From positions 1 through 64,000 of the forward strand of contig QKYL01000162.1 in assembly GCA_003255745.1 (NCBI GenBank): a DNA stretch of 64,000 nt, read 5' to 3'. A program made the position numbers and the translations under genes. The DNA is from Paracoccus saliphilus. Its GTDB lineage: Bacteria > Pseudomonadota > Alphaproteobacteria > Rhodobacterales > Rhodobacteraceae. The notes beneath the pieces are model-generated. The model was not told the origin of the DNA. It searched no databases and worked only from the letters and a program-made list of their open reading frames with translations. Below, one piece after another: positions 53,336 to 62,066 of this stretch. Position 1 is the first letter of the stretch. Every line of letters begins with the position of its first letter.

Positions 53336-54577
53336 TCACATCGCGTTGGCGACGGCGTCTGCCAGCTGTTGCACGGCGTCTTCCGACGACATGTCGCTGT
53401 TGAAATGCGCGGTCACCACGTCGGTGATCGCACCGGCCGGCGCGCCGCGGAGCGCCATGCCATGGGCATAGGAGGGCAGCAGCGAACCATCTTCGGCGCC
53501 CGCGTTCATCGCTTCCGATGACTTCTTGGCGCAATCGTCGAAATCGTCCAGCGCCACGTCGGTGCGGGCCGGGATCGAGCCCTTGTTCAGGTTGAAGGTC
53601 TTCTGGAACTCGGGGCCCATGATCAGCTTGGCCAGCAGTTCCTGGCCCTGCTGCTTCTCCTCGCCGTCCAGCTCAAAGAAGGCAAAGCTGTCGACGTTGT
53701 AGAGGAAGCCCTCACCCGGGGTCTGGGCGCAGACGAAATCGACGCCCGGCTCTTTGCCCGCGGCCAAAAATTCGCCCTTGGCCCAGTCACCCATGATCTG
53801 GAAGGCAGCCTCTCCGTTCATGACCATTGCGGTGGCCAGGTTCCAGTCGCGGCCCGAGAAGTTGTCGTCGACATAGCCGCGGATGGTCCGCATCTGGTCG
53901 AAGACCTGCTTCATCGTGTCCGAAGTCAGCGCCTCGGGGTCTAGGTCGACCAGCGCCTGCTGGTAGAATTCCGGTCCGCCCAGGCCCAGCACGACGGTTT
54001 CGAAGATCGTCGCGTCCTGCCAGTTCTGGCCACCATGGGCCAGCGGCGTGACGCCGGCAGCCTGCAGCTTTTCGGCGGCGGCGTTGAATTCTTCCCAAGT
54101 GGTCGGCATGGCGATGCCATGCTCGTCCAGGATCTGCTTGTTGCCCCAGATCCAGTTAACGCGGTGGACGTTCACGGGGGCCGCGCACCAGGTACCTTCG
54201 CACTTCATGTGCTCGGCGATCTGCGCGGGAAGAACCTCGGCCCAGTTGTTCGCCTCGGCCACCGAACCGATGTCGGCCAGACCGGTTTCCTCATACCATT
54301 CCTGGATCGCAGGGCCCTTCAGTTGAACGGCCGTGGGGGCGTTGCCTGACAGCACACGGGCACGCAGTGCGGTCATCGCGGCATCGCCACCGCCGCCGGC
54401 CACGGGCATGTCGGTCCAGGTGCCCCCTTCGGCGGCGAACTGTTCCTGCAGAACGGCAACCGACTTGGCCTCGCCGCCCGAGGTCCACCAATGCAGCACT
54501 TCGGCGGTGGGTTCGGCCATCACCGGCCCAGCCAGCATCACGGCGGTCGAAGCCGCCAGCACGGATTTCATGTTCAT
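53336..54577 (-). CDS. Sugar ABC transporter substrate-binding protein (glucose type)
   Basis: A 413-aa periplasmic protein with a Sec signal peptide (MNMKSVLAASTAVMLAGP, cleaved after VMA). The mature part is a CUT1 binding protein close to glucose/mannose binders: EVLHWWTSGGE at the start, VNVHRVNWIWGN and AAFQIMGDWAKGEF. Start at 54577 with GGGAGG just upstream. First gene of the minus-strand unit ending with glk. Confidence 0.9.
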   Translation of the reverse strand: MNMKSVLAASTAVMLAGPVMAEPTAEVLHWWTSGGEAKSVAVLQEQFAAEGGTWTDMPVAGGGGDAAMTALRARVLSGNAPTAVQLKGPAIQEWYEETGLADIGSVAEANNWAEVLPAQIAEHMKCEGTWCAAPVNVHRVNWIWGNKQILDEHGIAMPTTWEEFNAAAEKLQAAGVTPLAHGGQNWQDATIFETVVLGLGGPEFYQQALVDLDPEALTSDTMKQVFDQMRTIRGYVDDNFSGRDWNLATAMVMNGEAAFQIMGDWAKGEFLAAGKEPGVDFVCAQTPGEGFLYNVDSFAFFELDGEEKQQGQELLAKLIMGPEFQKTFNLNKGSIPARTDVALDDFDDCAKKSSEAMNAGAEDGSLLPSYAHGMALRGAPAGAITDVVTAHFNSDMSSEDAVQQLADAVANAM

Positions 54578-54599
54578 GGATCCTCCCAGATCATCTTCG

Positions 54600-54619
54600 C
54601 GCGGATTCGGTAATCCGCG
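54600..54619. promoter_or_regulatory. 20-bp palindrome upstream of the sugar-transport genes
   Basis: CGCGGATT and AATCCGCG are perfect reverse complements around CGGT. It lies 22 bp upstream of the binding-protein ATG, so it is a candidate operator or leader hairpin. Confidence 0.5.
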
Positions 54620-54697
54620 TGTGGGATCATCATGCCAAAGTCGCAGCCATGACCGCAACGCAGGACAGCCTTGCAGCAGCCAGATTCCGCGGCGTTA

Positions 54698-54713
54698 TGT
54701 TACAAACTGTTAC
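54698..54713 (+). promoter_or_regulatory. Direct repeat TGTTAC, candidate response-regulator site
   Basis: TGTTAC occurs at 54698-54703 and 54708-54713, 10 bp apart (one helical turn), as expected for an OmpR-family dimer on the same DNA face. It is in the space between the transporter and the divergent two-component genes, 47 bp before the regulator start. Confidence 0.5.
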
Positions 54714-54759
54714 GAAGCTTCGCCTGCCGGTGCTATTGCGGCCCCAAGGGAGAACAAGG

Positions 54760-55464
54760 ATGAGCCTGCACCGCCTGCTGCTGGTCGAGGATGATGCCGA
54801 CATGGCCGCCATGCTGGCGGCCTATCTGCAACGCCAAGGCTTTTACATCACCCGGGCCGACAGCCGCGACGGCGCGCTGGCCGCACTGAGGTCGGGGCGC
54901 GTGGACCTGATCCTGCTGGACGTGTCCCTGGGCCCCGACAACGGCGTGCAGATCTGCGCCGAGATCCGCCAGGCGCAGGACGTGCCGATCATCATGGTCA
55001 GCGCCCTGTCGGCCGACCACCAGCGTATGGCCGGATACGAGGTGGGGGCCGACGATTATATCGCCAAGCCATTCAACCCCGACCTGCTGCTGGCCCGGAT
55101 CCGGGCGGTGCTGCGCCGCGCAGGCCGCGCGCCCAGCCTGTCGCATCGCCGGCGCGACAGCGTGCTGCGCTTTGCCGGCTGGCGCTATGATGCAGGGCGC
55201 GACGAGGTAACGGCGCCGGGGGGCTGGCAGGTGTCGCTATCGTCGCGCGAAACTGCGCTGCTGCGGGTTTTCCTGGCCAATCCGCTGATCCCCCTGACCC
55301 GTGAAGAGATTGCCGCCGCACTGGACGATGACGAGGCCGCCGGGGGGCGCGCCATCGACGTGCTGGTCGGCCGATTGCGCCAGAAGACCGATCCCGCCCT
55401 GATCCGGACCGAGCGCGGCATCGGCTATGTCCTGTCGGCCGATGTGGCGTCCGAGGATGCCTAG
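54760..55464 (+). CDS. OmpR-family response regulator (sugar uptake)
   Basis: A 234-aa regulator: receiver (residues 1-115) with phosphorylated Asp in LLDVSLGPD and IAKPFNP, and a winged-helix C-terminal domain (RLRQKTDPALIRTERGIGYV). It is divergent from the glucose-type transporter and overlaps the kinase gene by 8 nt, the same layout as gltR-gltS beside the Pseudomonas glucose transporter, so it probably controls that transporter. ATG at 54760, GGAG 9 nt upstream. Confidence 0.88.
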   Translation: MSLHRLLLVEDDADMAAMLAAYLQRQGFYITRADSRDGALAALRSGRVDLILLDVSLGPDNGVQICAEIRQAQDVPIIMVSALSADHQRMAGYEVGADDYIAKPFNPDLLLARIRAVLRRAGRAPSLSHRRRDSVLRFAGWRYDAGRDEVTAPGGWQVSLSSRETALLRVFLANPLIPLTREEIAAALDDDEAAGGRAIDVLVGRLRQKTDPALIRTERGIGYVLSADVASEDA

Positions 55465-56863
55465 CCGCCGCAGCCTGCGGGTGCTGGCCAGCCTGTGGGT
55501 GGTGCTGGCAATGCTGGCCGGGGGGGCCTCGGTCTGGCTGTGGATGGCCAGCGACGCCGCGTGGCGCGCGCATCTAGATCGTGCCTATATCGCCGGTCTG
55601 GCGCTTTACGACAGCCTGGAAAACGGCAGCGCCCTGCCCTCGGGCCTGTCCATCAGCCAGACGCGCGACGCGCCCGTGACGCCACAGGGCTGGCGCGAAA
55701 CGCTGATCACCCTGACCGGTGGCGGCAGACCCGACTTGTCGCGTGGCGATCGTTTGTCTGTCCGCATCCAGTCGCCTGACATCCTTTACCCGGCGGCGGG
55801 CGTGGAAAGCGTGGGCGGCGGCAGTCAGGCGGCGGGACTGGCTTCGGTCACCCGCACCTTGGCGCGGTTCTGCAGCGAGCCGCGCCTGTTCGTCCAGCAG
55901 GATACTGGGCCGTGGGTCCAGGTTCGGGGAAGCGCGGTTTGGGGCTGCGATGCCGCGCCGCCCGACCGGCGGCTGCTGGCGGGGGCGCTGCTGCTGGGCG
56001 CGCTGGCGCTGCTGCTGGGTTGGGTGGCCGAGGTCTCGGCCGCGTTTGCGGCCTTTGCCGCGGCCCTGCGCGATCACCGCGCCCGCAATGCCGCCCTGCC
56101 CGTCGGCGGTGTCGAGGAACTGCGCCAGACCGCCGAAGCCGTGAATGCCTATGTGGCCCAGGATCGGGCGGCGCTGGAAAACCGTGCGCTGGTCCTGTCG
56201 GGCGTCAGCCACGACCTGGGCACACCCGCGACCCGCCTGCGCCTGCGGAGCGCCTTGATCGAGGACGAGGCCCTGCGCGCCCGGCTGGAACATGACATCG
56301 ACGAGATGACCACGATGATCGACGGCGTGCTGACCTATACCCGCGCCGAAATCGGGGCCGAGCCGTTTCGCCGCCTGTCCCTGACCTCGCTGGCCGAGGC
56401 GGTAGTGGCCGACTATCAGGATGTCGGCCTGCCTGTCACGCTGCGCCGGGCCTCGCCCCGCCCGGCCCGTGCTGGCACGCTGTTCGCGCGCAGCCTGACC
56501 CGCCCGACAGCGGAAGCGCACGCAATCCTAATGCGGGGTCAGCCGACTTCCTTGCGCCGCGCGCTGTCGAACCTGATCGACAACGCACTAAAATACGGGC
56601 GCGAAGCCGTGGTGCTGGTGGACGGCGACGCCGACGAGGCCTGGATGACCGTTACCGACCGCGGATCGGTCCTGACCCAGGACGACCTCTTGCGGCTGAC
56701 CGGCGCCTTTCAACGGGGCGGGAATGCGGGCGCCGCGACGGGGGTGGGGCTGGGGCTGGCGATCGTCTCGACCATTGCGGCGCAGCATGGCGGGCGGCTG
56801 GAATTTCATCGGGCGGCCGAGGGGCTGGAGGCGCGACTGGTGGTGGCGCGCACGTGGGCGTGA
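55457..56863 (+). CDS. Sensor histidine kinase of the sugar-uptake system
   Basis: A 468-aa kinase: TM1 (about residues 10-30), a periplasmic loop of ~150 residues, TM2 (LLAGALLLGALALLLGWV), HAMP-like linker, H-box LSGVSHDLGTPATRLRL and ATP-binding domain (NLIDNALKYG, GVGLGLAIV). The H-box reads HDLGTP rather than the commoner HDLRTP. It should respond to sugar or periplasmic state and phosphorylate the regulator encoded just upstream. Confidence 0.88.
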   Translation: MPSRRSLRVLASLWVVLAMLAGGASVWLWMASDAAWRAHLDRAYIAGLALYDSLENGSALPSGLSISQTRDAPVTPQGWRETLITLTGGGRPDLSRGDRLSVRIQSPDILYPAAGVESVGGGSQAAGLASVTRTLARFCSEPRLFVQQDTGPWVQVRGSAVWGCDAAPPDRRLLAGALLLGALALLLGWVAEVSAAFAAFAAALRDHRARNAALPVGGVEELRQTAEAVNAYVAQDRAALENRALVLSGVSHDLGTPATRLRLRSALIEDEALRARLEHDIDEMTTMIDGVLTYTRAEIGAEPFRRLSLTSLAEAVVADYQDVGLPVTLRRASPRPARAGTLFARSLTRPTAEAHAILMRGQPTSLRRALSNLIDNALKYGREAVVLVDGDADEAWMTVTDRGSVLTQDDLLRLTGAFQRGGNAGAATGVGLGLAIVSTIAAQHGGRLEFHRAAEGLEARLVVARTWA

Positions 56864-56946
56864 CCTAGGGTCACGGGAACCGGCCCAGCAAATCCTGCGT
56901 TTTGACTGCATATCCGCAAACGGAACCCAATGAAAGGCCCTGGATC

Positions 56947-57375
56947 ATGACCCGCACCGCCCCCCGCATCGCCCGCCTTGCAATGGCCGGCAGCGTCGCG
57001 CTGCTGATGGCCATGCCCGCCATGGCCGCCAGCCGCCCCGACCAGCCCGTCCAAGGCTGGAGCGCGATGCAAGGTACCGATACCGCCACGCTGCTGAACG
57101 ACGTTCAGACCATGCCCCTGTCGGAATTGGCGGTCGAGGATCAGCCTTATTGCGCCACCGATGACGAGATCGCCAAGACGCTGGCCAAGGATTTCAATGA
57201 ACGTCCTGTGGACACGGCCGGGGCTGGCGGGACCGAGTTGTGGGGGTCCGATCAGATGGGAACCTGGACGCTGGTCGCGGCACGTGCCGATGACACCAGT
57301 TGCATCATCGCGTCAGGCATCGGCTACAGCGACCAGAAAAATGCGGCCCTGTTCTATCGGACGGCTGGTCTCTGA
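56947..57375 (+). CDS. Exported protein of unknown function
   Basis: A 142-aa protein with a clear signal peptide (cleaved after AMAA). The mature part has two Cys (QPYCATDDE, DTSCIIASG) likely to form a disulphide and a conserved tail LWGSDQMGTWTLVAARAD. No family recognised. It is convergent with the ABC ATPase gene: the stop codons abut at 57375/57376. Confidence 0.65.
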   Translation: MTRTAPRIARLAMAGSVALLMAMPAMAASRPDQPVQGWSAMQGTDTATLLNDVQTMPLSELAVEDQPYCATDDEIAKTLAKDFNERPVDTAGAGGTELWGSDQMGTWTLVAARADDTSCIIASGIGYSDQKNAALFYRTAGL

Positions 57376-58116
57376 TCAGCCGACACGGCGCAGAAAGGCA
57401 CGGGTGCGGTCATCCTGCGCGCGTCCGAACATTTGTTCGGGCGGTCCCTGCTCGACGATACGCCCGCCCTCCATGAAAACCACCCGGTCGGCGATCTCGC
57501 GGGCAAACTGCATCTCGTGGGTCACGATCAACATCGTCTGGCGACCATCAGCAATGCGCCGGATCAGGTCCAGCACCTCGCCCACCCATTCAGGGTCTAG
57601 GGCGCTGGTCGGTTCATCGAACAGCATCAGGTCAGCATCCAGCGCCATGGCGCGACCAATCCCGACACGCTGCTGCTGCCCCCCCGACATTGCCGCCGGA
57701 AAGCTGTCACCGCGATCAGCCAAACCGATCTGTGACAGGATGTCATCGGCTTCTTCCCTTGCCTTGGCGGCTGGCCAACCGCGTACGGTGGTCAGACCTT
57801 CCATGATATTGGCCCGCGCTGTCTTGTTGGCGAAGAGAGCATAGTTCTGGAACACGAAGCCCGTGCGCCGCCGCAGGGCCAGCACGTCTGCCCGGCTGGC
57901 ACGTGCGGCATCGACACTTAGATCGCCAAGCCGGATGATCCCCTGGTCAGGCTGGTCCAGATAGTTCAGGCAGCGCAGCAGGGTGGATTTCCCGGTACCG
58001 GAAGGACCAATGATCGCCACCCGCTCTCCGGGTTCCAGGCACAGGTCGATGCCGTCCAGCACCGTGTTCTGCCCAAAACGCTTGACCAACCCGGTGATCT
58101 CGATCTGGCATTTCAT
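57376..58116 (-). CDS. Polar amino-acid ABC transporter ATPase
   Basis: A 246-aa ATPase of the polar amino-acid (GlnQ/TcyN) type: Walker A GPSGTGKST, signature SGGQQQRVGIG, Walker B LMLFDEPTSALDP. Its start overlaps the permease stop by 4 nt. Partners: the permease and binding protein next in the set. Confidence 0.92.
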   Translation of the reverse strand: MKCQIEITGLVKRFGQNTVLDGIDLCLEPGERVAIIGPSGTGKSTLLRCLNYLDQPDQGIIRLGDLSVDAARASRADVLALRRRTGFVFQNYALFANKTARANIMEGLTTVRGWPAAKAREEADDILSQIGLADRGDSFPAAMSGGQQQRVGIGRAMALDADLMLFDEPTSALDPEWVGEVLDLIRRIADGRQTMLIVTHEMQFAREIADRVVFMEGGRIVEQGPPEQMFGRAQDDRTRAFLRRVG

Positions 58117-58787
58117 CGCGCCACTGCCTTTCCAAGCCGCATCTCCAGCCGGCGCTGGCCGACCGACAGGGTTTCCACGATCACCCAGTAGAACAGGGCC
58201 ACCACCAGGAACGCCTCAAGATAAAGAAAGCTGCCGGCCGCCTCTTTCTGGGCCGCGCCCATCATCTCGGTCACGCCAAGGGTGAAGGCGAGCGAGGTGC
58301 TTTTGATCATGTCGATGAAGTAGTTCATCAGCGTGGGCGCCGCCGTCCGGGCGGCCTGGGGCAGGATGATCCGCCGCAAAAGCTGTCCTTGCGTCATGCC
58401 GATGGACTGCGCGGCCTCCCACTGGCTGCGGTCCACGCCCAGGATCGCGCCGCGAATGCTTTCGGCCATATAGGCCGAGAAATGCAGCGTCAGTCCGATG
58501 ATCGCCGCAGTGACGCCGTTGATTCCGGTCATCGCGGGCACCACCTGCGGCAGGCCGAAATAGAACAGGAACAACTGCACCAGCAGCGGCGTCCCGCGGA
58601 AAAAGCTGATGAACACCGCCACCACGCGGTCCAGGACCGGTACGCGCAGCACGCGCACGATGGCCAGTATCGCGGCCAGTGCCAGTGCCGCGATCATGGC
58701 CACAATGGCCATGAACAGCGTCAGCGGCACATAGTTCGCGATCACCGGAACCAGGTCCAGCATGTAGGCGGTGTCCAGCGGCCTCAT
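58113..58787 (-). CDS. Polar amino-acid ABC transporter permease
   Basis: A 224-aa permease with about five TM segments and the conserved ATPase-contact loop (SIGMTQGQLLRRIILPQA). N-terminal motif VPLTLFMAIV is typical for the HisMQ family. It is 3 bp from the binding-protein stop. Confidence 0.9.
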   Translation of the reverse strand: MRPLDTAYMLDLVPVIANYVPLTLFMAIVAMIAALALAAILAIVRVLRVPVLDRVVAVFISFFRGTPLLVQLFLFYFGLPQVVPAMTGINGVTAAIIGLTLHFSAYMAESIRGAILGVDRSQWEAAQSIGMTQGQLLRRIILPQAARTAAPTLMNYFIDMIKSTSLAFTLGVTEMMGAAQKEAAGSFLYLEAFLVVALFYWVIVETLSVGQRRLEMRLGKAVAR

Positions 58788-58790
58788 CGC

Positions 58791-59582
58791 TTATTCGGTC
58801 GCAGCATCGGCCGTTTCGGCAGGGGCCGCACCTTCGCCAGGGGCGGTCACGTCCGCGTCCAGCCATTTCTGCGAGATCTCGGCCAGCGCGCCGTTGTCCT
58901 TCAGCGTCGTGATGGCAGCATCCACGCGATCGCGCAGGGCCTGGCCCTCAGCGTCGTTGCGGAAAGGCAGGGCGTTGCGAATCTCGGAGAACGGCTGGCC
59001 GGCCAGCGCCAGCGGCAGCGGGCTTTCCTTGATCACCTGGGCCGAGGAGACCCGGTCCATTACGAAGGCATCGACGCGGCCAAGGGCAGTGTCTTGTTCA
59101 ATGTTGCTTTCATAGGTGCGGATGTCGATCTCGTCAGCATAAGGCAGTTCGCGCAGCAGCTGTTCATAGTTCGACCCCAGGTTCACGGCGACCGAGCGGC
59201 CCTTGAGGCTTTCCGGGCCGGTAATTTCCTCTTCGTTGCCGGCCTTCACCACCACCTGCGCGCCGTCATAGACATAGGGCTGGGTAAAGGCGAACTTGGC
59301 CTCGCGCTCGGGCGTGATGGTGATCTGGTTGGCGATCGTGTCGATGCGCCCGGATTCCAATGCGCCGATGAGGCCGGAAAAGGACATGGTGACAAACTCG
59401 ACCTCGTCGCCGGTTTCCTCGGCAACGGCGTTCAGGAAGTCGACCTCAAAGCCCTGCAACTCGTCCGCGCGGGTGAAGGTGAATGGGAAATAGCCTCCGG
59501 ACATGCCCACGCGGATCGTGTCGGCGGCGGCGGGCAGGGCGGTGGTCAGGGCCAGAACGGCGGCGACGGCGAGGTTGCGCAT
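58791..59582 (-). CDS. Amino-acid ABC transporter binding protein (cystine/glutamine-like)
   Basis: A 263-aa periplasmic protein with signal peptide (ALTTALPAAA-D). The mature part is SBP-family 3: GGYFPFTF, GFEVDFLNAVAEETG, and the ligand strand IANQITITPEREAKFAFTQP. An acidic/Ala-rich tail (APAETADAATE) is unusual. The ligand is a polar amino acid, most like cystine transporters; not settled. Confidence 0.88.
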   Translation of the reverse strand: MRNLAVAAVLALTTALPAAADTIRVGMSGGYFPFTFTRADELQGFEVDFLNAVAEETGDEVEFVTMSFSGLIGALESGRIDTIANQITITPEREAKFAFTQPYVYDGAQVVVKAGNEEEITGPESLKGRSVAVNLGSNYEQLLRELPYADEIDIRTYESNIEQDTALGRVDAFVMDRVSSAQVIKESPLPLALAGQPFSEIRNALPFRNDAEGQALRDRVDAAITTLKDNGALAEISQKWLDADVTAPGEGAAPAETADAATE

Positions 59583-59768
59583 CGAAATTCTCCTTTGTGT
59601 TCTTGCCCCTTAAGGTGCGGGTTCGGCCGGTGGATCGCAACCGTTTGCGCGGAAATAAGGACCGCGTTGCCGCCGCGCGCCGTCCCGAGGGAAGGGCATG
59701 TCACGGGTAACGGCAGGGCCGGAACATCGTTCCCGCAGCCCGACATATTGCCAAATGTTAACGCACGC

Positions 59769-60389
59769 CTAGGCTTTGATCACCATCGCCTTGATCGCGC
59801 TGACATGAGAGGGCGCGGCGGCCAGCGTATCGGCAGCCAGCGCCTCGGCCGCGGGCAACAGGTCGGGTCCCGGCACGATCCGGTCGACAAGGCCCCAGGC
59901 CAGGGCCTCGGGTGCCTCGATCTTTGCGCCGGCCATCAGGATCATCTTGGCGCGCGCCGGCCCGACCAGCCGGACCAACCGGGCCGGATCGCTTGGCTGC
60001 GGCAGAAAGCCCAGCTTCATGACCGGATAGAAGAAACGCGCCTCGGGGACGGCCAGTCGGATGTCGCAGGCCAGCACCATGCCGAAGGCACCGCCGGCCA
60101 GCGTGCCGTTCAACGCTGCGATGGTCAGGCAGGGCATCGCGGCCATGCGCGCCGACAGCACCTCCCATTCCGGCGCGGTGGCCAGCCCGGCGCGCGCCTT
60201 GTCCAGGTCCGCGCCGGCGGAAAAGACCTTGCCCGCCCCCGTCAGGATCACAGCCTGCGAGCCGGCGGCCGCGGCCTGATCCAGTGCCGTGGCAAGGTCG
60301 CGCAGCATGGCCCCGGTCAAGGAATTTGCCTTGTCCGGGCGGTCGATGGTCAGCAGGGACAGGCCCCCGCGCTGCTGGTTGTGGATCAC
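59769..60389 (-). CDS. Short enoyl-CoA hydratase/isomerase-family protein
   Basis: A 206-aa crotonase-fold protein: TIDRPDKANSLT at the start, oxyanion-hole block KVFSAGADLDKAR and NGTLAGGAFGMVLACD. It is about 50 residues shorter than typical family members at the C-terminus. The catalytic Glu position of hydratases reads AFG-M here, so isomerase or other acyl-CoA chemistry is more likely than hydration. Alone on its strand. Confidence 0.8.
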   Translation of the reverse strand: MIHNQQRGGLSLLTIDRPDKANSLTGAMLRDLATALDQAAAAGSQAVILTGAGKVFSAGADLDKARAGLATAPEWEVLSARMAAMPCLTIAALNGTLAGGAFGMVLACDIRLAVPEARFFYPVMKLGFLPQPSDPARLVRLVGPARAKMILMAGAKIEAPEALAWGLVDRIVPGPDLLPAAEALAADTLAAAPSHVSAIKAMVIKA

Positions 60390-60465
60390 GACTTGTTCCC
60401 TTTCCCTTTCAGCGCCACTGTGTCAGGAATGCCACGGACTCCCAGGATTGCGAAAGGTATCTGCC

Positions 60466-61989
60466 ATGTTCCGCTCCCTTTCAACCTCGGCCATCGCGCT
60501 GGTTCTGGGCGCAGCCCCGGTGCTGGCCGATGTCACCCCCGCCCAGGTCTGGGAAAATCTGCGCCAGAGCTACGAGGACATGGGCTATCGGGTGCAGGTG
60601 GGTGAAGAGCAGGTATCGGGCGATACCCTCACGCTGAACAACATCACCTTGCGGTCGGCCAGCGCGGATGCGGCGGATGCCACCTTTACCCTGCCGGGGC
60701 TGGTGCTGCAGCAGCAGGGTGGCGATGTGCGTTCCGTCGTGGAAAGCCCCATGACCGTCCAGATGCGCGACACCGATCCAGACGGCGAGGAGGTAGGTTT
60801 TGCGCTGACGATCACTGCGCCCGGCAACGAGATCATCTCTTCCGGCAGTCCCGAGGCGATGGAGCATCGGTACACGATGCCCACATTGACAATGGAAGGG
60901 CGCGCGCTGGATGCCGTGAACGAGACGCCTGTCAAGGTGACCGTCACCGACATCCAGGGCCGCCAGACCAGCAGCCAGGCCGCCGACGGCAGCAGCCAGC
61001 AGTCGACCCAGGCCACGGCCGCCGCCGCCGATCTGTCCATCACGGCCGAGGGACCGTCCGAAGTCGAGGGCGCGTCGGAGGCAACCGACAGCTTTGCCGC
61101 GACCCTCAGCATCAAGGATCTAGCGATTTCCGGCACCAGTTCAGCACCGGGCGGCGATGTCGACTTTGCCTCTCAACCCGAGGCGGCCCTTGCCGCGGGT
61201 TTCGCAGCCCAGGGTACCTTCACAATGGGCGCCCTGTCCGGCAGCTTCCAGTCAAGCACCGCCGACGAAGAGGGTCTGGCCCAGGACAGCGAAGGCAGCT
61301 TTGCGGCCGACAAGGCCAGCGTGGCCGTGGCGATCAGCGACGACGGCCTGACCTACGAGGCCAGCGCCGCCGACGTCGAGACGCAGATCACCTCATCCGA
61401 GATGCCCTTCCCGCTGGCCTATGCGGTCGAGGAGAACTCGTTCCGGCTGGCCTTCCCGACCGTCGCGTCGCAGGAGGAACAGCCCTTTGCCTTTTCATAC
61501 ACCCTCAAGGGGCTGACCCTGGACGACGCAATCTGGCAGTCCTTTGACCCGGAAGGCGCCCTGTCCCGTGACCCGGCCAACCTGACCTTGGACCTGGAGG
61601 GCATGGCGGTTCTGGCGCAGAGCTTCCTGAACCCGGACTTTGCCGAGGGCGAAGAGACGCCCCAGATGCCAATGTCGCCCCGCAGCCTGACGATCAACGA
61701 CCTGTCGCTGAACGCCCTGGGCGCGAATGCGGAACTGGACGGGCAGCTGACCTTCGGCGACGATCCCAGCCAGCCGGTGGGCACGATCACCGGGACCTTC
61801 TCGGGGATCAACGGGCTGATGGACAACCTGGTGGCGATGGGTATCGTTCCGCAGGAACAGCTCATGGGCGCGCGGATGATGCTGGCGATGTTCGCCCGCC
61901 CGGTCGAGGGCCAGCCCGACCAGCTGCAGACCGAACTGAAGTTCGTCGAGGGCGGATCGATCTACGCCAATGGCCAGCAGGTCAAGTAA
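60466..61989 (+). CDS. DUF2125-family exported protein
   Basis: A 507-aa protein with a signal peptide (MFRSLSTSAIALVLGAAPVLA). The mature part is a DUF2125-type beta-rich, acidic, low-aromatic protein with DLTLNNITLRSA-like strands; rich in Ser/Thr/Gln in the middle. Widespread in Rhodobacteraceae; function unknown. ATG at 60466 with AAAGG upstream. Confidence 0.85.
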   Translation: MFRSLSTSAIALVLGAAPVLADVTPAQVWENLRQSYEDMGYRVQVGEEQVSGDTLTLNNITLRSASADAADATFTLPGLVLQQQGGDVRSVVESPMTVQMRDTDPDGEEVGFALTITAPGNEIISSGSPEAMEHRYTMPTLTMEGRALDAVNETPVKVTVTDIQGRQTSSQAADGSSQQSTQATAAAADLSITAEGPSEVEGASEATDSFAATLSIKDLAISGTSSAPGGDVDFASQPEAALAAGFAAQGTFTMGALSGSFQSSTADEEGLAQDSEGSFAADKASVAVAISDDGLTYEASAADVETQITSSEMPFPLAYAVEENSFRLAFPTVASQEEQPFAFSYTLKGLTLDDAIWQSFDPEGALSRDPANLTLDLEGMAVLAQSFLNPDFAEGEETPQMPMSPRSLTINDLSLNALGANAELDGQLTFGDDPSQPVGTITGTFSGINGLMDNLVAMGIVPQEQLMGARMMLAMFARPVEGQPDQLQTELKFVEGGSIYANGQQVK

Positions 61990-61991
61990 CT

Positions 61992-62006
61992 GCCCCGCAT
62001 CGGGGC
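61992..62006 (+). terminator. Weak hairpin after the DUF2125 gene
   Basis: GCCCCG (61992-61997) pairs with CGGGGC (62001-62006) around CAT, followed by TT. It lies 3 nt after the stop and could act as a weak or rho-dependent terminator. Confidence 0.35.
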
Positions 62007-62066
62007 TTGGGGCCGGGGGGGCATCTTCCGGCCTGTTTCAATGCAGCGCCACAGCACGAGAACCGC

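Noticed and set aside
56859..56875. Palindrome CGTGACC-TAG-GGTCACG after the sensor-kinase gene as a terminator
   Set aside because: It overlaps the stop codon and no T-run follows; too little to call.
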